DNA of 64,000 nt from Epiperipatus broadwayi (taxonomy: Eukaryota; Onychophora; Udeonychophora; Euonychophora; Peripatidae): the NCBI GenBank assembly GCA_028023455.1, contig JAQFVV010006653.1:374001-438000 (forward strand), in the 5' to 3' direction. Under the pieces are notes generated by a model. That model was not told the origin of the DNA, searched no databases, and was given only the letters and a program-made list of their open reading frames with translations. Below, one piece after another: positions 22,815-33,009 of this stretch (positions are counted from its first letter, which is position 1; the number at the start of each line of letters is the position of its first letter). Both the position numbers and the translations under genes were made by a program.

Positions 22815-23285
22815 CAGGGGTGGGCAAATAGCGGCCCGCTAAGAGTTTTTATGCGGCCCTCCAAGACAATCAGAAAAATTCCCCTTGGACTGAGATTTCC
22901 TTCCTGTTGCATGACCGAATATTTATCTCATATTTTCCACTAGAATGGCCACATCAATATACATGCGCAGTGTAGATACGATGTGCAGTGCTTTTCCAAT
23001 TGATCTGATTAATTTCAATTTTGTCTTTGCATTAGCAAATATATATATTTCCAACTTTTGTGAAACCATGAATGCTCCAAAAAATGTAAAATTGGTAATG
23101 AATGTCATGTGTTTAATGAAGAATGGACAAACAAATATTTTTTTGGTAATACAGGGAATAAAGCAGTATGTTTATTGTGTCATGAAAAAAAGATGCGGCC
23201 CTCCGTTAACCTTCGCTTCCACAAAGTGGCCCTCCGGCCCTCCACCAACCTATGTGGCCCCCGAGCCAAAACAATTTCTAATAGT
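22815..23285 (+). mobile_element. hAT-type DNA transposon, internally deleted
   Basis: The 5' end reads CAGGGGTGGGCAAATAGCGG followed by CCCGC and further G-C-G-G-C-C-C blocks, which is the hallmark terminal sequence of hAT elements of the Charlie/ZBED group. The 3' part has mirrored GTGGCCCCCGAGCCAAAACA sequence but lacks the final complementary CCCACCCCTG, so the end is eroded. An 8-bp direct repeat ATTTAAAA flanks it (22807-22814, 23286-23293), the size expected for hAT, although in such AT-rich DNA this could be chance. Inside lies the start of a BED-finger transposase (next entry). Confidence 0.7.
23067..23190 (+). pseudogene. hAT transposase BED zinc-finger fragment (ZBED/GTF2IRD2-like)
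   Basis: In one frame the sequence reads K-I-G-N-E-C-H-V then FNEEWTNKYFFGNTGNKAVC and L-L-C-H-E-K. This is the beginning of the zinc-finger region of hAT transposases related to the animal ZBED and GTF2IRD2 domesticated genes: F-x-x-E-W-x-x-x-Y-F-F, then C-L-x-C. Immediately after H-E-K the sequence jumps into the 3' terminal GC-rich region, so the catalytic DDE/dimerisation domains have been deleted. No start codon fits cleanly in this frame. Confidence 0.7.
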
Positions 23286-23327
23286 ATTTAAAATAATAGA
23301 TGCTCAATAATTAATTCCCCCCCCCCC

Positions 23328-23431
23328 ATATGTCATAGCATTGGCTGGGAGGTGAACCCACAACAACTGTCTGCAACCAACTACTTGCTTGCAAGGTGGT
23401 TGCACTGACCTCTCGGCTAACAATGCTTGAC
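23328..23431 (-). repeat. type II tRNA-derived SINE, copy 1
   Basis: On the minus strand it begins GTCAAGCATTGTTAGCCGAG with an A box (TTAGCCGAGAGGTC), has a duplicated TTGCAAGCAAGTAGTTG segment in the anticodon region, then GGGTTCACCTCCCAGC as B box, and closes with CCAATGCTATGACATATG pairing with the 5' end. It is followed by a C run instead of the usual A tail complement. No clear target-site duplication. Confidence 0.75.
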
Positions 23432-23950
23432 TACATTTGTATTCTTTTCAACATTTTTAACATTAATAAAATAAATATTTTTATAAATACATATATATTG
23501 TTAATTTGAATTATAAGAGAAAAAATCATAAGCAGTTGTTATATATATATATATTATAAATCCTATAAAATAATAGTCATAGTTACACATAATGATACTT
23601 AAAAAAAAAAAGGGTTTTGATATAATTTTCAGATTAAAAAATGCATATTGTTGAGAAATGGTAGATATACAAAATGATAAAAAAGAAAACATTAAAAATT
23701 TATATAAATAATTTACTGATTATTTTTTTAAATACTATATACATAGAATGCAACTTAGTTTTAAATGCAATCCAGATATTATAAATCAAAACACTTCATG
23801 TTTATTATAAAATGTGTGTATATATAATTTTAATATTCCACTAATTACATATATCTAAAAAATAGGTAGTAGTATTAATTTTAGTCATTTTGGTACTTAC
23901 TTATCATTCCTTCACTCTCTTTGCCTTGTATTTTTTGGTTAAAACCTTTA

Positions 23951-24230
23951 AACATCACATGATCACTATCTCCCATGCTTGCTCATAACTGTTGTTAAAA
24001 TAGACAAAACTCTCTCCATACAGTAGTGCCCCTTAAAGCAAGACAAAGTAATCAATGGATGTCAGAAGGCTTGTGCATAAAATCTCTATCTAGTGCCTAC
24101 TCATCCAATATCCCCAAACTAGTTTCTGGCTTGTGGCCTTCGTCAGTGAGGAGCTTTGGATCTGAGAGCACTGCACCTAGATCTTAGGATCTAATGCAAC
24201 TCTCCAGCAGCCACCTTTTATCTCTACATA
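23951..24230 (-). repeat. family B repeat carrying a hammerhead
   Basis: The plus strand shows the family B outer block AACATCACATGATCACTATC, the AAAACTCTCTCCATACAGTA block, AATCAATGGATGTCAGAAGG, the hammerhead region (minus strand, 24102-24161) and the unique flank to CAACTCTCCAGCAGCCACC. This copy is not a complete palindrome; it has one arm plus the central unit, and so gives the best view of the unit in which both stem I strands are present. Confidence 0.85.
24102..24161 (-). ncRNA. hammerhead ribozyme, type I, family B, intact core
   Basis: Minus strand, 5' to 3': stem I strand ATCCAA, internal loop, TCCTCA, then CTGACGA, stem II GGC-CACAA-GCC flanked by an A/A mismatch, GAAAC, two-base loop TA, cleavage triplet GTT, then stem I strand TGGGGA, internal loop TA, TTGGAT. 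TCCTCA pairs with TGGGGA (one G-U pair) and ATCCAA with TTGGAT, giving two 6-bp segments separated by an internal loop. Stem III is reduced to two pairs (A-U, C-G), as in known short-stem-III type I hammerheads. Self-cleavage is predicted, not shown. Confidence 0.7.
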
Positions 24231-24489
24231 ACTACAAAACTATTAAGAATAAAATTGAAAACACACAAATATTTTCAATCTAAGCCCAATAGCTTATTTA
24301 GTCATATGGGTCTGAACTCAATTCAGCACCCATTGTTTATTTTTGGGTTAATTATCCATTTTCAGTGACATCATGTTTTAAAAATATGGCTGTTGTTTTT
24401 TTTTAACATGATTATTGTATTAAATATTTCATTGATTTTTTTTTAAGATGATTATAAAAACACAATAAATTACATAAACAATTGTAAAT

Positions 24490-24645
24490 ATAGAAGATTT
24501 GACCTCAGACTTTCAAGCAACCAATATATATTGGTGATTATTTATCTTTTCTACATGTGTGTGGTCATGAGTCTTGGTAGTATGAAATAGTGTGGATAGT
24601 TGAAGGTTGCTTGAAAGTCTGAGTTCAAATCTCCTATATTTACAA
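24490..24645 (+). repeat. family A repeat fragment
   Basis: Contains the outer ACTTTCAAGCAACC and its inverse GGTTGCTTGAAAGT plus the block TTTTCTACATGTGTGTGGTC. The hammerhead core is missing; only the ATATTGG-type strand downstream of the cleavage site remains. Confidence 0.75.
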
Positions 24646-25360
24646 TTACGTTCCAGGTATAAGAATGCCTGTATTTCAAATAAACAATTGTAATTAAGTA
24701 AAATTTATATAACTGTAATAAACAAAATAAAAAACATGATGAAATAATATTTGCTCTGAAAACATTTTGAGATTTGACTGCCACTATCTCTGTTCGCACA
24801 AAAAATTTCATATCATGTCTATTAATACACACTTTTCATGCAGGCACTACTCCATAATTTTCAAATTTTAATCATTTTTGCAAAAGGTTAGGAAAAATAA
24901 TTCAACACATGATTTGTCAATGAAAAACAGTAGCAATAACAACAGTTTAAGAAACAATGGATTTTTGGAAAAAATAATATGCATTTTTATGATGATGATT
25001 TCATAATCAAAGAAAGCAACGATATGTGTGGGAAAATGATACGTGTATAAATAATGTATTGAAATAACACTGTTTGTATGTGTGTGCATGTAAAGTTAAA
25101 TTTAGAAATGTAAGGTTGAAAAGTATTTTTTCCAATTATAAACTGGCAGTAATTATACATAAGACTAAAAAAAAGGAAGAGTTTTTTATTCTGTGAAAAT
25201 TTGAATAATCAATGTTTTTTTATAATTAGAAGATGAAATTATATTCCTTTAATTAAAGCTATTTTAAAATCTATCAAAAAAAAAAAAAAAAAGCAAATAC
25301 TAGAGTTTAAAAACTTTTTTAATTAACTAAAGTTCTAGTAAATTAAAAAAATAAATTTTT

Positions 25361-25445
25361 GTCAAGCGTTGATGGCCGAGTGGTCAGCACAGCCGCCTTA
25401 CAAGTACTTGTCCCGGCTTCGCTTCCCAACCGATGCTTTCAATCA
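25361..25445 (+). repeat. type II tRNA-derived SINE, copy 2
   Basis: GTCAAGCGTTGATGGCCGAG followed by TGGTCAGCAC gives a perfect A box of the serine/leucine tRNA type (TGGCCGAGTGG). An anticodon arm CCGCCTTACAAG and B-box region GGCTTCGCTTCCC follow, with GATGCTTTCAA pairing back to the 5' end. It is the only copy on the plus strand. As a short pseudo-tRNA it is unlikely to be a real tRNA gene, because the acceptor stem is extended beyond 7 bp. Confidence 0.75.
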
Positions 25446-25979
25446 AAAGACAGTTTTTAGGAGATAGAAAAGAACACTAACCTTAATATTGTGTTCTTGT
25501 AGAAATTTAAAAAAAAATTACATTTTATGCAATTATTAATTTTAATAATTCAACAAAATTAAATACTAATTTAAATGTGATATTAAGTTAAATAAATGAA
25601 GACTTATTTTTCTAAATTGATATTTAGATAATCATTTTTTACATATATGTATTTATAAATTGAAAACTTTTTTATTGTTGATACATTCTAAGCAGATTTG
25701 ATATTCATGATGCTTTAATGAAGATTGCCTTTTTTACTTGTGGATTTATTTTCATATCTTTATTTTTTAAGAAATATAAATTATAAAATATGCATAACTT
25801 AAAGCTTATAAATTAATGTGAAGTTAAGTTATTGCACTGTTAAACACCGTCATCTAGTTTATCCACAAAATTATGCAGATTTATCTTATTGGTCTTTTGC
25901 ATTCATTACATGCAATAAAATATAGGTTTGTATTTATAATGTGGATTCATATATATATATTACAGTATTTATAAGAAAC

Positions 25980-26085
25980 TTGAACTCAGATTTTCAAACC
26001 CATCACAACTATTCAATCATCTCATACAACTGATACACATGATTACATACATACACATGAAAAAGATTATGTGTGTCAGTTGTTC
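25980..26085 (-). repeat. family A repeat fragment
   Basis: CTCAGATTTTCAAACCCATC through CAACTGATACACATGATTAC and CACATGAAAAAGATTATG matches the outer part of a family A arm. The ribozyme core is absent. Confidence 0.65.
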
Positions 26086-26616
26086 AAGTCCTTTTGGTAT
26101 AGACAATATACATATATTTAAATCTATTACAGTTCACATAATGCTATTTTGAAATCAAGTGTAATAAATATCATAATCACTTAATGTGCCTTGATTTGGA
26201 ATTTTGTAAAATGTTAGTGCTGCTAGAATATTTAAACTTTAGATTTTTGTGATATTTGGGTGTCCGCATATATATATATGGGTATGAATACAGTTTTCAG
26301 GTTCATTGATATGCATGGTTGCTTTTTATTATTATAAGTCACTTGCCATCATGTGGATAGAAAATGATACTAAATAAAATCTAACCAAAACATTGAAGGG
26401 ATATAATAGTCATAAGCTATCACATCCATACAGGTAAACCCCAAAGCTGTATTCATATAACTTTTATGCATATGTTTGATTTTAATACATATATTTAAAA
26501 TTATATATGGGTATTTATATGTATTGCACATAATATGCATTATTTATTTGTGACCTTTTAAAATTATATATATATTATAAAATATTTGTTTTTTGTTTTG
26601 TTTTTTTAAATTATAG

Positions 26617-26730
26617 CTGGAAAAAATTTCTGAAGATATTCAAGCAAAATATGTTAAGACAAAACAGAGCCTCTCTTCGATGCAAAAGAAAGAATCTGAG
26701 ACAGTGGCACTAGTTTTGGAATTAACAGAA
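26617..26730 (+). CDS. coiled-coil protein gene, exon 4
   Basis: The acceptor is AAATTATAG|CTG behind a T-rich tract; the donor is ACAGAA|GTAAGA, a consensus 5' splice site. Both flanking introns are phase 0. It encodes 38 residues: LEKISEDIQAKYVKTKQSLS followed by S-M-Q-K-K-E-S-E-T-V-A-L-V-L-E-L-T-E, a continuous amphipathic helix with leucine, isoleucine and valine at heptad spacing. A symmetric phase 0-0 exon, it could be skipped without loss of frame. Confidence 0.88.
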
Positions 26731-27109
26731 GTAAGAAGTCATTATATTGTTAGCAAAATAATTTTAAATCAATATGGATATTTTACTAATAAACTAATAA
26801 ATATATAATTAGTATATATTTTTAAAAATCTTTAAGATTTATGATTTTAAAAAAAATTCTTACAATAAAACTATATCTTGTACTATTAAAAGTATTTGTT
26901 TATTGTAAATAAATATGATATTGGTGCTTATTTAATCCTTAACAGAAAAAAATTATGTGCATTGTTACTGTTATGAAATATTACTATTAATATAATTTAT
27001 ATGTAAAAGTTAATGTATTCTTTCATCTCAATTTTAAAAAGGTGTCATCAACTTTAATGATTCTCACAGTTATATAGTAAGTAGTTATTAAATTATAATT
27101 ATAGAATAA

Positions 27110-27330
27110 AACAGGGTATAAAACCAACAGAACATCCCATGATCACCATCCCCTTTGCTTACGTAAGCTGTTATTAACAGTTGGAAACTCTCCATATAGT
27201 AAATGAGGATATTGGATGAAGATATGCACAAACCTTCCTGCATCCATTGATTACTAAGGCTTCCACTGGGTGACACTACTATATGGAGAGTTTGTTACTG
27301 TTAATAGAGCAGGGTATTGAGAGGGCATGG
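27110..27330. repeat. family B repeat, rearranged, no ribozyme core
   Basis: Shows the outer ACATCCCATGATCACCATCC, an inverted pair of ACTCTCCATATAGTA / TACTATATGGAGAGT blocks and GGATATTGGATGAAGATATG, but the CTGATGA..GAAA part between them is lost. Confidence 0.75.
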
Positions 27331-28658
27331 CAAGTTAAGAAAAGATTAGCCAAAATTAAAAACTTTTATGTGGTATCCTTTTGTTTCATTAGTTATTTTT
27401 TCATAAGTTGATGATTACTTAACATGTAATAAACCACAGTTTATATTTAATGGAGTAAAAGGGTATCTTAATTTCTATATATTGCCTCTATGTTAGTACT
27501 CCTTAATTCATTTTTTTATAATTACATTATGATTTACTAATATGAAAATTTGACATTTTGAAACAATTTTATAAATCACATTTCAATTTTTATGTAATTG
27601 ACTAATATATTTATTTGGCCAATTTCAAATTGTAATTTTAAACAGATAGTAATCAACTGTTACACTTGCATGGTACTGTCATATTAAACCAACAATGTTT
27701 TAGTTGAAAATGAGGAAACTTGATCCAAGTCACATGATTAAATTTTTACTAACTTTATTTTTAATATTGTTAGAGATGGTTCAAATTTATAAGCATTGTG
27801 TATATCTCATTGAAATATTTAGGACATTTTTATTTTATTTTATATGTACTCTTTATTATTGTAAGATATTAATATCTATTATTTGTTTTTTTTTAATATT
27901 TATGCAATATATGCAACAATTTTGCAAATATGTATTACATTACATTAATGTTATTTCCAAGAGGATTTAAATGATTAACAAACATTTTATAATTTTGATT
28001 AAAATTTTCTATATTCATTGTAATACCTCATTTTTTAAATGTAAATATTTTTTTAAAGATTGACTTTTAATATTATTTAATTGAGGTAAATTTTTTGCTT
28101 ATCAATATCTCCACATATTAATCCATCATCAATATACTTAATATATACCTTTATACACTAATTTTGAAATTTGTAACTATAATATTTTTTTTTAATAGAC
28201 CAAAATATAACTATATCTTCATTCTGTAAATGTTGCACTCACGGGCCATTCTTTTTAAATTTCATAAAATTTTGTGCCAACTGTATATCTGTTAATATAA
28301 TTTTAAACTTTATTTATATAAAAAGTATTTTACTTTTTTTAATAATTTATCTATTAATTTCATAGATTTTTTTTTTCATTGAAGACCCATTTGATTGTGT
28401 AATATTTAAAGAATAAATTTACCAGCATGATCTAGATGAGTGTTTTTAATTTTCTAAATAAATTCAAACTATGTTGTCTGAAACTTAATTCCATTAAACA
28501 GTTATTAATATATTAGTAATTTGTGTTTGTCTGTTATCATACAAACAGGATGACTTTGATAAATACCTTTACAATTTTTTTTCAAAACTTTCTGATCACA
28601 TGATTTTAAAATTTGATTAATAAATTGAATTATATATGTAAGAGAATTATAAAGTAGA

Positions 28659-29035
28659 GTATTCAAGCACGAGTGCATGTGCGGTGCAACTGCTCCCAAA
28701 AGCTATTAATACAAAATAGCTAACTAAAAATAATAAACTAGCTGAGCACTTTCAAAGGATCTTGCCTTTATAATCATAGCTTGCTAATACATTTAATGTT
28801 ATGCAAATATGCTAATTCCATTTTTTTGATAAAGCAAAGCACGTTTATGGCATTGTTGTCTCGTGAGATGAATAAAGCCTCTTTGATTTTTCTTTTGAGG
28901 TCATGTCTCTCTCTACACACGATTGTGGGATTGTCCAGAATGCACTCGTGGTGACTTGTGCTCTGGTGCTGATAGAAAACTAAATAGTAAGCTTTTGGGA
29001 GCAGTTGCGCCGCACACACACTCGTGCTTGAATAC
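28659..29035 (-). mobile_element. Penelope-like element fragment between 46-bp inverted repeats
   Basis: GTATTCAAGCACGAGTGCAT and the following bases to 28703 are the reverse complement of 28990-29035 with about four mismatches. The right repeat is continuous with the coding fragment described next, so the left one is a duplicated, inverted piece of the same element. This complex inverted arrangement is common for Penelope-like elements. Confidence 0.55.
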
Positions 29036-29037
29036 AT
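28774..29037 (-). pseudogene. GIY-YIG endonuclease fragment, Penelope-like
   Basis: The minus-strand open frame contains SHHECILDNPTIVCRERHDL followed by K-R-K-I-K-E-A-L-F-I-S-R-D-N-N-A-I-N. This matches, from memory, the distal part of the GIY-YIG-type endonuclease of Penelope-like retroelements: an I-L-D motif, then R-(x)-x-K-x-x-E-A-L-x-I, the last containing the catalytic-site glutamate, then N-x-x-N. The reverse transcriptase and the GIY-YIG motif itself are absent, so the copy is a short dead fragment. An alternative is a DIRS- or phage-type relative sharing this domain. I could not run a search. Confidence 0.55.
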
Positions 29038-29644
29038 ATATTTCCCAAAAGTAAAATTATTTGACTTAAAGTAGAGTATTAAAATTTAATTTTTTAATCA
29101 ATTTATCTCGTTTGGTTTTTTAATCTTGTTTATTTAAAATACAAAATGTAGTTTGTTCATCTCCTTTACATATATCCAACAACCTGTTTTATTAACACTA
29201 GTATGCAGAATTCTGTCAACTATTATTTGATTCCACTATTTTAACTTCTTTAACAATTTTTTCATAATTGCAGTTACTTTGTTTGCAGATGTATCACATT
29301 GTTTATTATCCATCAGACTCGGTTAGTACTTGAATGAGTTACTAGTTGCAAATCCTAATTGCTGTAAATCAGTTTTTTTTTAAATATTGTTTAATGACAT
29401 ATAGCAGTAATCAAGGATAGATAAATAAAAAATTACAAACTTTTTTTTTCCAAACTTTTTGATCAGATGATTTAAAATTTGCATAATTAATTTGATTCAT
29501 TATGAGTTAGAATTATAATTAGATAGTGCAATAAAACATCTAGCTTTCATTCGGAAGTCATGAATTCAATTCCTGACAAAAAAGAAAGCATTGACGGACA
29601 TTATGGAATAATGATTGGCTTATTTTCTTTTTTGCTCATGACTT

Positions 29645-29795
29645 ATGGTTCTAAACCACTAAACATTTCATGATAACCATTCTTTATGCTTACACAAGCT
29701 GTTAACATAGAGACACTTCTGTGTGCAAAGTTTTGCCTTTGTGTTAACATTCTGGGTCAGCATAAAGAATGATCATGTGATGTTTAGTGGTTTAA
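29645..29795. repeat. small hairpin made of family B ends
   Basis: CCACTAAACATTTCATGATA with ACCATTCTTTATGCTTAC is mirrored by AGCATAAAGAATGATCATGT then GATGTTTAGTGG. Only the outer terminal blocks of family B remain, joined directly. Confidence 0.75.
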
Positions 29796-29954
29796 TATTA
29801 ATCCTATTTGACAGGATTTTGGTGATTGTTGTTATTAAAGAACCAAAGTGTATAGGTGCTGAACTGAGTTCAGATCTATATGATTATAAAGCAAATGAGC
29901 TTGAATTGAAAACATTATTGTGTTTTTATTTTGAACTCAAAGCTTTATAGTAAC

Positions 29955-30190
29955 TAAAAAGATGAAAGATGGCTGTTGGAGGGTTGCATTCAATCCTAAG
30001 ATCTAGGTGCAATGCTTTCAGATCCAAGGCTCTTTTCCAATGAAAGCCACAAGCTAGAAAGTCTGGGAATATTGAATGAGTAGGCACTAGATGGGGATTT
30101 TGTGCACAAATCTTCTAGCATCCATTGATTACTGTGACTTGAACTGAATGGTGCTACTGCATGGAGAGTTTTGCCTCTGTGGATTTATGA
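29955..30190 (+). repeat. family B repeat with decayed hammerhead
   Basis: Begins TGGCTGTTGGAGGGTTGCAT, contains AGATCCAAGGCTC (stem I strand), CCAATGAAAGCCACAAGCTA (broken CTGATGA and stem II), GAAAGTCTGGGAATATTGAA, and ends with GGAGAGTTTTGCC. The core CTGANGA is lost and bases are missing after GAAA, so no activity is expected. Confidence 0.8.
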
Positions 30191-30599
30191 TTCAAGATTG
30201 GGCTTTCTGAATTCTATATTTTTTCAGGTTGTAAGGAAACTTAGAATTTATCATTGAGATAGATGGCTTAAGGCCAAAAATTGATATCTAGCTATTCATA
30301 GTAGAAGATAAAGGTCTCAGATTAGTCTATATTTATCAGATAAGTGTTAATGTGCTGATCGCAAAAATAAAACATTATAATGTAAAACAGTTTCAATCTC
30401 CACTTCTGGTAGAAGTTATAGTATGTTCTTATTAAAAGACCTGCTGTTACAACATTAATTTTCATTTTACACGTTCTCCAAACATGGCTTATAAAATTTG
30501 AATTTAATTCAATATTTTTTTTCTTAACTTGAAAGTACTTTATCAATGAAGTCAGCAATCCCTTTGCTTAGTTTTGTAATTGGGGGTTGAAAAACATCA

Positions 30600-30668
30600 T
30601 CATATAAAAAAACAGTTAATAACAGTTAAGAGCAAGCATAAGAAATGGTGATCATGTGACATCATCAT
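30600..30668 (+). repeat. family B terminal block only
   Basis: AACAGTTAAGAGCAAGCATA then AGAAATGGTGATCATGTGAC is the outer end of family B with nothing of the interior. Confidence 0.65.
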
Positions 30669-31799
30669 ATAGTGATAAACTGTATTACTTTGCTTTTACA
30701 GAATTTTATGAATTTACAAATAGAAAGAATTTTACAACATATTAAAGGAAGAAAAGTCTATAATAATAAAAGGATATTTGTAAATAAAGGTTTTAAATGA
30801 AAGTTTTGTAAATAAAAACAAAATGTATTATAAAAGTTCTATGAATTATATAAAAATGTAGGTTCATGTTGACATGTATGAAAATATTATACTAAATAAA
30901 TTTCAAATAAATATGCAAAAGTATATAGTATATATATTGAAAATATATTTTACATAAGCAATTAATATAATAGAAAATGTGTTTAAAAATTATTTATTAC
31001 TGAAGGTTTATCATGAAAAAGTTTTAGTTTAAATTATAAAATATTTGTTAAAGAGACGAATTATTAATCTAAAGTCTTATATATACTATAAAATATAAAA
31101 TAGTTGTTAAAAAAAAAAAAATTGTTTTGAGATGTGAGAATTTTAACATAATAAAAATAGTAATTTGCAGAGTATTTCTAAAACATGTTAAAGGTTAAAA
31201 ACACCCCAGTATTATTTATTCATTGAAGTAATTTAAGAATAGATATTTGAAAATACTATTATAAAATAATAACTTTCATATCAATTTCTTGCAGCAATTT
31301 AAAGATATAAAATAACATCTCACATTATCAGTGTGACAGAGATCAGATCTTTGCCATTAATTAAGTGATAGGCTTTTTTAAAACTTATAAATGGATATAG
31401 TAGCAAAAAGTTATTATGCATTAAATGTACAATACTGTAAAACTTATACAACTGTGATACAAATACAATTGCTTGCTGTCAAATTATTTTTCTCATCACT
31501 GTGATGAAACATATGAAAACATTAATACAAATTGTATTTAGATAGTCTTTTAAATAAAAAGATATATATTCTTTTAGATATCATAATTGCTAATCCTTGA
31601 ACAACTACAATATTTTATTATTCACTTTTCAGAAATTACTTGTAAAAGAATCTTAAATAAATTATTAGCTAAGTAGAAAACATATTAATGCTTTAAATCA
31701 AAGGTTTAAACACTAGTTATTGTTTAAATATAATTTATTGGATATATATTATGTTTTTGATAGAAAATATGATATTTTCATCATTTAAGACATTGATGA

Positions 31800-32038
31800 C
31801 TTTTCAATCAAAACAGGCAAAACTCTCTATACAGTAGTGCCACTCAGTGCAAGCCTCCTATCTAGTGCCTACTCATCCAATATTTCCAGACTAGTTTCTA
31901 GCTTGTGGCTTTCATCAGTGAGCATCCATTAATTACTCTGGCTTGCACTGAGTGGGACTATTGTATGGAGAGTTTTGCCTGTTTTTATAACAATTATGAG
32001 CAAGCATAAGAAATGATGATCATGTAATGTTTAGTGAC
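31800..32038. repeat. family B fold-back repeat with hammerhead
   Basis: The left arm CAGGCAAAACTCTCTATACA.. and the right arm ..ACTATTGTATGGAGAGTTTT are inverted; the right end continues into the AGCAAGCATAAGAAATGATG outer block. The hammerhead lies on the minus strand at 31874-31930. Confidence 0.85.
31874..31930 (-). ncRNA. hammerhead ribozyme, family B, core intact, stem I weakened
   Basis: Minus strand: CTCA, CTGATGA, stem II AGC-CACAA-GCT, GAAAC, TA, GTC, TGGAAATATTGGAT. The stem II pair AGC/GCT replaces GGC/GCC of other copies, a compensatory G-C to A-U change. The upstream stem I strand has been replaced by arm sequence (GGATGCTCA), so pairing next to the cleavage site is reduced to about four bases. 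Confidence 0.5.
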
Positions 32039-32262
32039 TTTCAATTAATAATAACATTGCATATTTTGGAAATTTCCAAAAACACATACAATTTTTTTAA
32101 ACAAATAAATAGTCATACTTTGAAAAAAAAAGAATTCTTCGTAATATTTCTGTACTGTAATTTTCACTACATCATTCTCACACAAGATAGAGAATGTTTT
32201 CTATTCATTTTAACACCTTGTGGAAGGATATAATCATAAATATATGATCAAAGACATGTGAA

Positions 32263-32330
32263 AAAAGATCAATGATCCCCAAGATGCATATTTCATGCTG
32301 AACCAGCACTCATCAGTTGGCCTAGACCAC
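32263..32330 (-). ncRNA. hammerhead ribozyme, type I, family A, left arm
   Basis: Minus strand: CCAA, CTGATGA, stem II GTGCT-GGTTC-AGCAT (last pair G-U), GAAA, T-ATGC-ATC, then TTGG pairing with CCAA. The cleavage triplet is ATC. The distal stem I segment is partly mismatched. The core is intact. Confidence 0.6.
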
Positions 32331-32454
32331 AATCTCTTACACATATCTTTATCATTGTTCATTTATCATTTGACACTTATCAATTAAACTGTAATAATCA
32401 GCTATCATAGATACTGAACAAGGATAAAGATAGGTATAAGAGGTTGTGTTTTGG

Positions 32455-32512
32455 TCTACCTGATGAGTTCTAGTTCAGCATGAAATGTGCATATTGAAAA
32501 TCATAGATCTTT
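32455..32512 (+). ncRNA. hammerhead ribozyme, family A, right arm, partly decayed
   Basis: CTGATGA at 32460-32466, stem II GTTCT-AGTTC-AGCAT with one mismatch, GAAA at 32482-32485, then TGTGCATA and TTGA. CTAC precedes CTGATGA in place of CCAA, so the proximal stem I is poor. Confidence 0.45.
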
Positions 32513-33009
32513 TTCACATGTCTTTAATCATATATTTATGATTACATCCCTCCACAAGGTGTTAAAGTGGACAGAAAACATTACCTACCTCGCATTATAA
32601 TGGTGTAATGAAAATTGCACTACAGAAATATTATTCATTGTTGGATAATCTCTAGTCTAAAGAGTGACTAATAAAAGTTATTAAATTCTAATTTTAGACT
32701 TCTTGTTCTTAGATATTGAGTGTTCACTGTTTAAAAAACTCACAAAAGTAATGAGGTCACATAATGTAATAGTGGACAACAAATCACTATTAAGTGAGTA
32801 GAATTAGTGTGAAATGCTAATGTAACAAACAAAAAGTATATATCTAAATATTAATATGTGGCATACTCAATGCCTGCAACATTAAATCGTCTTTAAAAGT
32901 TCACATATTAGTGCATCAAAATTTAATTTTATAATAATAACTAAAGATTATGAGTAAATCAATTCAGATGTCACATGACCTAATTTAAACAAGTTTGCAT
33001 TACAACTGT

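Larger units (their letters stand above)
13029..26616 (+). other. intron 3 of the coiled-coil gene, 13.6 kb
   Basis: Runs from GTATAT to TTATAG, phase 0. Identified content: two pogo-like elements, a LINE fragment, a hAT fragment, two tRNA-type SINEs, one family B repeat and two family A fragments. The stretches 13029-13547, 14641-16580, 16980-20165, 21081-22806, 24650-25360 and 25450-25975 are AT-rich sequence without a feature I can name, although parts (15540-15670, 17690-17930, 19440-19730, 21700-22500) have mixed composition suggesting old, unrecognised transposons. Confidence 0.75.
32142..32633. repeat. family A fold-back repeat, ~490 bp palindrome
   Basis: TAATATTTCTGTACTGTAAT at 32142 pairs with ATTGCACTACAGAAATATTA at 32633, and the arms match inward through GGAAAGGATATAATCAT-type sequence and the CATGTGAAAAAAGATC block. 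Each arm holds a hammerhead, on opposite strands, with both GAAA motifs preserved. Confidence 0.87.

Noticed and set aside
22945-23310. A 121-codon plus-strand gene
   Set aside because: It is an out-of-phase frame over the hAT element; the transposase-like residues are in a different frame.
25361-25445. A genuine serine or leucine tRNA gene
   Set aside because: Five related copies elsewhere have TSDs and A tails, the acceptor stem is over-long, and the T-arm is degraded in this copy.
27704-27970. Hydrophobic 88-codon open frame as a small membrane protein
   Set aside because: Phenylalanine, leucine and isoleucine richness is what AT-rich DNA gives by chance; no conserved context, splice signals or codon bias.
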